This document shows, in pieces, positions 58,417-64,000 of a stretch of 64,000 nt of DNA. Each line of letters opens with the position of its first letter. The first letter of the stretch is position 1. A model generated the notes under the pieces. The model saw only the letters and a list, made by a program, of their open reading frames with translations. It made no database searches and was not told where the DNA came from. A program made the translations under genes and the position numbers. Origin of the DNA: Rhizoctonia solani (lineage: Eukaryota; Basidiomycota; Agaricomycetes; Cantharellales; Ceratobasidiaceae); NCBI RefSeq assembly GCF_016906535.1, contig NC_057383.1:310001-374000 (forward strand). The letters run 5' to 3'.

Positions 58417-59333
58417 GAGAAAGGAAGTACATGCTGGAAAATAAGAAGCATGCTGTGGGCTGTGCAGAAGCATGGATTTCTCCTAAGCGCCCTTGGCATG
58501 GCATCTTGGTGCGGCATCTTGGCATAATAAGCACCAAGATCACATGATTGAAAAACATAAGCTAAAGGTCTCGGAAAAAATACTAAAAATAAGAGAAAAA
58601 TTGTGCAAATCTAGTGGTATAATTAAGGAGGTTATAACAATAAGCTCAAAATCCAGGCAGTCCAGGAATGGCCAACACCCACCAAGATCAAAGAAGTCCA
58701 GTCATTCCTAGGGTTTGCCAATTTCTTACGCCAATTTGTAGCCAACTTCAGTCACATGGCTAGACCTCTGCGCAACCTGGTCAAAAAGGACACACCATGG
58801 AAATGGGAAGCAAGGGAAGAAGAAGCATTCCAAGGGCTGAAAACTGCCGTCACCAATGCCCCCATACTTTGCCACACCAATCCCACCAAGCCTTACTTCC
58901 TTGAGACAGATGCATCAGGAGCTGCCTTGGGTTCCATACTAAGCCAACAACAGGATGATGGGCGCCTACACCCTCTAGGTTTCTTATTGGAATCATTCAA
59001 GGGAGTGGAACAAGATTATGACACCCACAACAAGGAACTCCTTGCTATCATCCATTCCTTTGAATATTGGCGCATTTTCCTGGAAGGTACAGAACACCCT
59101 GTCACGGTTTTTACAGACCACTGGAACCTGGAATATTGGAAAGAATCCCATACATTCAACCAACAACACGCAAGATGGCACCTCTTGTTAGCCAGGTATA
59201 ACTTCCAGATTGTCTACCAACCAGGGAAACAGTTGGGAAAACTGGATGCACTTTCACAACGCTCAGACCATGCCAACATACCCCCTGCCGCTCAAACCAT
59301 GCTTCCAAAACCTGTCTTTGCCAATATTGCTTT

Positions 59334-59903
59334 TGTTACAACCTCCTTACCTATACCATTGAACTTGGACAATTTTTCTGATATTTCTACTATTTTTACA
59401 AACTTGTTATCTTGTACTTTTTAATCACGTGACCTTGGCGCTTATTATGCCAAGACGCCACGCCAAGATGCTATGCCAAGGGCGCTTAGGAGAAATCCAT
59501 GCTTCTGCGCAGTCTGCAGCACTCTTCTTATTTCCCATCATGTACTTCTTTTTCACATGCACAGACCATGTAAATAGCGCCCCTTTGTCTATATAAACAG
59601 CAGGGAAATTGCTTGGAAACACCAAGTTGATTTTACCTTGTCTCTTACTCATTAGAGGAGGTCCCCAGCCAGCTAAGTAGCTGGCCCTTAGTCATCAGAA
59701 GCAGCTTACTCCACTTGTCTCACTCATCACACCTCCAGGCCTCAGGCCCCTTTGCCTCCACAGTAGTTAGTAGTGTTGCCTTAAGCAACTTAGGATAGAT
59801 AGTAGTTAGCGTTAAGATTAGTTAGATTACATAAACAGTGTAGTAGTATGGCCACAAGCACCTGCCACTAGCATGTAACCAACCTTACAGTTGGGTTACA
59901 ACA
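59334..59903 (+). mobile_element. Solo LTR, Gypsy family B
   Basis: TGTTACAACC..GGTTACAACA, 570 bp, TSD GCTTT (59329-59333 and 59904-59908), between RNase H and integrase of copy II. Confidence 0.92.
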
Positions 59904-61490
59904 GCTTTAGTCACACTGGAAAGAGAGCTACAACACCAGATTGAAACGTCCTTGGATCAGGACAAGTCCCTGGAGGAAATACTCCAATTTCTCCAGAACA
60001 AATTGAAAGCACCTCCCTCCATCAAAAGGGCTTTCAAGGATTACAAAATGGAGGCGGGATTACTCTTCTACCAAGGGCACATTGTGGTGCTGGATGCAGG
60101 GTCCCTGAGAACAGACCTGCTACAAATCTTCCACAACAGCCCCCTGGCAGGCCACCCCGGCAGGCAACATACACTGGAATTGGTATCCCACAACTACTAT
60201 TGGCCTGGTATCTGCGCAGACACCTACTGGCATGTGGATTCCTGCAAAACCTGTCAGCAAATAAGGAAACCCAAATACGCCTTGGTCCCCCTGCAACCAC
60301 TTGAATTGCCCACCAGACCCTGGCAGCATGTCTCCTACAATATGATTGTAGACCTACCAAAGGATGGGAGCTATGATTCAATCCTAGTCATTGTTGATAA
60401 TTTCACCAAGTACAGGGTATTTGTCAAATGTTCCAAAAAACTCAAAGCCCCAGAATTAGCAGAACTATTCTTGGAACATGTCTGGAATCAACATGGCATG
60501 CCCAAAAAAATGGTCTTGGATAGAGGAAGGGTTTTTAACAACAAATTCCTGAAGGCTCTATACAAACACCTGGGAATAGACCCTCACTTCTCCTTGGCAT
60601 ACCATCCCCAGAGTGACAGACAAACAGAACAAGTCAACCTGTCTATAGAATACTTCCTTAGGGCCTATTCAGGGGTTAATCAACAAGACTGGACCAAGTG
60701 GCTACCAATGGCCAAGTTTGTGTACAACAACGCAGTTCACAGTAGCACAGGTAAAACCCCATTCAAAGCTCTGTACAGATGGGAACCAACCTTGACCCCA
60801 TCAAACGTGCCCACCAACGTGCCAGAAGCAGACAATTTGGCCCAAACAAGGGAAGCCCAGTGGAAGGAAGTGGAAGCAGCCCTCCAGCAGTCTAAATTAC
60901 AAATGATGGCTGGAGAGGCTGGGGAACCTCTAAGCTTTAAAGTGGGAGAAGAAGTCTGGCTGGATGCCAAGAATGTCAACCTGAAAACCCTGAGCTCCAA
61001 ACTAATGGAACAATGTCTGGGACCATTCAAAGTTACGGAAAAGATCTCCAACTGCACCTATTGACTTGAGCTACCCCCCCACCATGCAAATCCACAATGT
61101 CTTCTATGTGGGGTTACTATCCAAGGTCAAAGAGATGACAAGCGCGCCTTTGAAAACCACCCACCACCAGTCACTGTGGACAGAGAAGAAGAGTACAAGG
61201 TGGAAGGCATCACAGATGCCAAAGAATGCAACAGAAAATGGTTCTTCAGGGTTAAATGGAAGGGATACAGGTCCAAAGAAAACACATGGGAACCCCAAGA
61301 AAACCTAAAAAACGCTGAAAAAATTTTAAAAGAATACAAAAAAGAAATAAAAAAGAAGGCCCTTGATGCTGCCAAGGCCCTTAGAGGGGGGGCAGTGTTG
61401 TAGACACAATTGATACCACGGAATTTATTCCAGATTTCTCAAATTTGAACAAAGTCAAACAAACAACATTTCTAATCACATGACTCCAGC

Positions 61491-63362
61491 TGTTATAGAG
61501 TAGGGTTTTATGACTATGTAATTATATACAGAATATAATAAAGTTATTAATAGATCAGTTATCTATGGATATAAAAGGCAATAGACTAGCTATATAAGGG
61601 TAAATTAGGTTAGTGATCAGGGTGATCCCTACACTTAACAAGTAATCAAGCAATTACTGCAGATGCAGGTGGTTGGTTATGCTTATACCTATGGTATGAA
61701 AGTTAGTATTGAGTCTTAGTTACCTACTACAATTTATCTGGATTTGTTAGTAATTTATTTGAGTGAGATTGCACTCAGTTAAAGTGTATATGCCGCTCTC
61801 AAGGCCTTAAACTCTCCCAACTGACTTACTCAAGAGGTTCAGGGTTGCCCTAGAGCCTTTCCTAGCTACCCAGTATCTGTTGGGACCTTGCTAGAGGCTA
61901 TATGCGCCAAGATACCTTACAGGTTAAGTTCAGTGAGCTTAAGAGGCTAAGGAAGCAAAATAAGACACTCTAAACTAAGTAAAGAAGATCTAATAGTTCT
62001 TCAAGTTCACACAAGGGGTAAGAATGGGATGAAAAGAAGGTTGTATTCAAAGGGTCTCCCTCAGGGGGTTTATATACCCCTGAGGGAGAACAAATAACTA
62101 TATACATGATGTACAAAAGAGGAAGTTACATGAGAGGTACAGTCTGAGCTATTTGATACATAAAGACCAATTATGTTGTACACCACTGTAAGGTGGGTAC
62201 ACGCTGATGGAGGCAGGCGCTTAAGGCCGTACTACTACACTAGCTTTATGTAAGTCAACTATCTAAGGCTATACTAATAGCGCTTAAGGCGCTCTACTTC
62301 TAACTACTGTCGGCAACAGGGGCCTGAGGCCTGGGAGGTGTGATAAGTAAAGGGGGTGGTGAGCATCTGAGAATTACTTAGGGGCCGGCTACTCAGCTGG
62401 CTGGATACCTTCTCTAATGAGTAAGAGACAAGGTAAAATCGACTTGGGGTCTCCAAGCAATTTTCCTGCTGTATATATAGATAAGACAACTAAATACATG
62501 TGGTCTGTGCTTGTGTGAATGGAAGACTACATGTGAAAAAGGAAGCGTGCTGCGGGCTGCGCAGAAGTGTGGATTTCTCCTATGCGCCCTTGGCACGGCA
62601 TCTCGGCGCGGCATCTTGGCATAATAAGCGCCGAGATCACGTGATTGAAAAACAGAAGATATTAAGTCCGTAAAAATACTAAAAATATGAGAAAATTTGT
62701 AGGAATCCAGTGGTATATGTAAGGAGGTTGTAACAAATTAGTCCCAATAAGTCCTAGTGGGATAGACTCAAGGCTATTTACAGAATGTTCTAGAGCATAC
62801 ATGACTAAATTACATTAGTGTGAATGCTAAAAATAACCTTGAGGCAAGGTAGGATCTCATAGAAAAAGCTAGAAACTTAAATGGTTAGTATCTCCATCAA
62901 TTTGGCTCAGAATCAGACGATTCCTTTTTAGGAACTGAGATGCCGGAGCCTCCAACCTATTGGTATTTGTCCGCATAGTAATATGCCTATTTCCCGCCGA
63001 GATATTGGCGTCGGCGCGCCCCGCCGACCTTTGGCGCTTATTTGCAATTACTAAGCGCCAGCGCTTGCATGCTTACTTGCACTTGTTCTATGGTCTATAA
63101 GTACCGTTCCTACATATAAATGTATGATACAAAAATACTATAAATCATAGAAATAATATTATGACCACTTTGCCTAATCAGACGTGTATATATGCAAGCG
63201 CAATGAGGAAATAAAGTATAAAAGGTCTTGTAGCACCGCCAGTTTCCAAATATAGTAATATTCATGCCCATATTTGGATAGAGCAAGTATGATTACTCCA
63301 GTTTGCACTATTCACTATTGGCAATTAGGGGCGCATATGACTAAATTAGTCATTCCATAACA
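61491..63362 (-). mobile_element. Solo LTR, diverged R4 type, interrupted
   Basis: TGTTATAGAGTAGGG..TTCCATAACA, TSD CCAGC (61486-61490 and 63363-63367). About 1.3 kb without the nested family B LTR. Shares the termini and blocks such as GAGGCTATATGCGCC with the R4 LTRs. Sense inferred from a TATA box on minus near 62070. Confidence 0.85.
62174..62735 (-). mobile_element. Solo LTR, Gypsy family B
   Basis: TGTTGTACACC..GGTTGTAACA, 562 bp, TSD AATTA (62169-62173 and 62736-62740). Confidence 0.92.
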
Positions 63363-63849
63363 CCAGCGCTGATATCATACGCTAAGCGCCAAGCCACGTC
63401 CCCATCTGCACTTAATCAGCATACATAGCCACCTCCACCTGATGACATCATTATGACACATCAGTGACATGTATGCATGAGTAAGGCCAACTGCAGAGCA
63501 GGGTTCTTATTGGTTCTAGTTTTGCATATTATGTATTTGTAAATAGATCACCTCTGTAATATATAAGGAGGCCAACCAACCATGGTAACACCCAGGTTGA
63601 TTACCTCTTGTTGCATCAACACATTGTACAAGGGCCTTACAGCCCAGTAAGTTACTTAGTTACACGCCTTAAGCGTTGGTCTTGCTGTACATATGTAGCT
63701 TGCCACCGCCTTATAGCATGTGGTCATTGTCAGTTAGATAGTTCATTGTTGTAGGTAGTCCCCTGCTGCCTTACGTGGTTTTACTTAGTTACATATGGCC
63801 ACAAGCGCCTGCTGCCTTGATGCCCCTTACGGATGTCTAGGACACTACC

Positions 63850-64000
63850 CTCAGTCATTTAGGCTTAAGTAACATTAGCCCAAGGTGCTATACATAACCA
63901 ACCACCTGCACTTCATAGTTGCTAGACTATTTGTTAGGAGTTGTTATTCCTGATAACCTAGCCTATATTGTGCATATATTCTGTGCATATATTCTGATTC
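63850..64000. other. Flank of copy II, unassigned
   Basis: Continuation of the host DNA seen at 41068-41796. No gene; the window ends here. Confidence 0.4.

Larger units (their letters stand above)
46065..58639 (-). mobile_element. Solo LTR, Gypsy family B, holding copies III and V
   Basis: Begins TGTTGTACACC and ends GGTTATAACA, TSD ATAAG (46060-46064 and 58640-58644) within the RT region of copy II. Its own LTR segments are 46065-46238, 51847-52017 and 58422-58639; the rest is copy III (46239-51841) and copy V (52018-58416). Confidence 0.9.
44812..61403 (+). pseudogene. pol of copy II, split in three pieces
   Basis: Pieces 44812-46064, 58645-59333 and 59909-61403. Protease LIDSGATLSF; RT with TGA at 45528-45530 and 45951-45953 and active site YLID for YLDD; RNase H FLETDASGAALGSIL; integrase DSILVIVDNFTKY and YHPQSDRQTEQVN, where DGQTERVN is usual; TGA at 61062-61064 and an extra C at 61074-61080; chromodomain VKWKGYRSKENTWEP. 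The frame ends in the first bases of the 3' LTR (TAG 61401-61403). Inactive. Confidence 0.85.
41802..63844 (+). mobile_element. Gypsy copy II (family A), full length with four nested insertions
   Basis: TSD CTACC (41797-41801 and 63845-63849). Order: 5' LTR 41802-42371, primer site, leader (with solo LTR 42848-43419), gag 43463-44748, pol from 44812, pol interrupted by 46065-58639 and 59334-59903, 3' LTR from 61396 interrupted by 61491-63362. Without insertions it is about 6.4 kb. Confidence 0.9.
61396..63844 (+). repeat. 3' LTR of copy II, interrupted
   Basis: Segments 61396-61490 and 63368-63844 make 572 bp and match the 5' LTR at 41802 closely. Confidence 0.88.

Overview
The window comes from a filamentous basidiomycete genome. 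Genes carry short 51-81 nt GT..AG introns, tiny first exons occur, the TPR-CHAT proteins are fungal in layout, and the transposons are chromodomain Ty3/Gypsy elements. A Rhizoctonia-like (Cantharellales) fungus fits best; that genus call is inference, not proof.

Left part, about 1-18,400: ordinary gene space. Two large TPR-CHAT (caspase-like peptidase) genes point toward each other (1-3232 plus, 10125-14006 minus). Just inside each lies a small 8-cysteine, probably secreted protein gene, convergent with its CHAT neighbour (5295-5675 minus, frameshifted; 9449-9849 plus, intact). The CHAT/8-Cys pair is therefore present twice as a mirror image around a core holding the ribosome-biogenesis gene RPF2 (6242-7410) and an unknown multi-pass membrane protein gene (7572-9160). 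A decayed hAT transposase tail (3525-3940) and the first exon of a lost secreted lipase-like gene (5985-6116) lie in the same interval. A Ser/Pro-rich disordered protein gene (16898-18082) is the last host gene.

Right part, about 18,500-64,000: essentially all nested LTR retrotransposons. Target-site duplications (TSDs) could be read for most insertions, so the order of insertion can be worked out. Three Gypsy families with internal sequence are present. Family A (LTR about 580 bp, TGTTGTAGAC..CTAGGACA) has copies I (24747-37513, truncated), II (41802-63844 with insertions, TSD ctacc), III (46239-51841, RT domain deleted, TSD atagg) and VI (only LTR and leader, from 37514). Family B (LTR about 514-572 bp) has one decayed full-length copy IV on the minus strand (25889-33413, TSD accag) and many solo LTRs. 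Family C (LTR 538 bp) has one young full-length copy V (52018-58416, TSD gagaa, LTRs identical by eye). Several further LTR types occur only as solo LTRs. Nesting reaches four levels: a family A gag relic holds copy I, copy I holds copy IV, and copy IV holds a solo LTR and a fold-back element. In the right nest, copy II holds a family B solo LTR that holds copies III and V.

Main observations: the mirrored CHAT/8-Cys modules; self-priming (Tf1-like) primer sites in three Gypsy families, with covariation between copies; a conserved GGGAAAA -1 slippery site at the gag end of family A; a 252-bp fold-back element made of two inverted LTR ends with its own TSD; and a TA-flanked palindromic element with 743-bp arms interrupted by a solo LTR.
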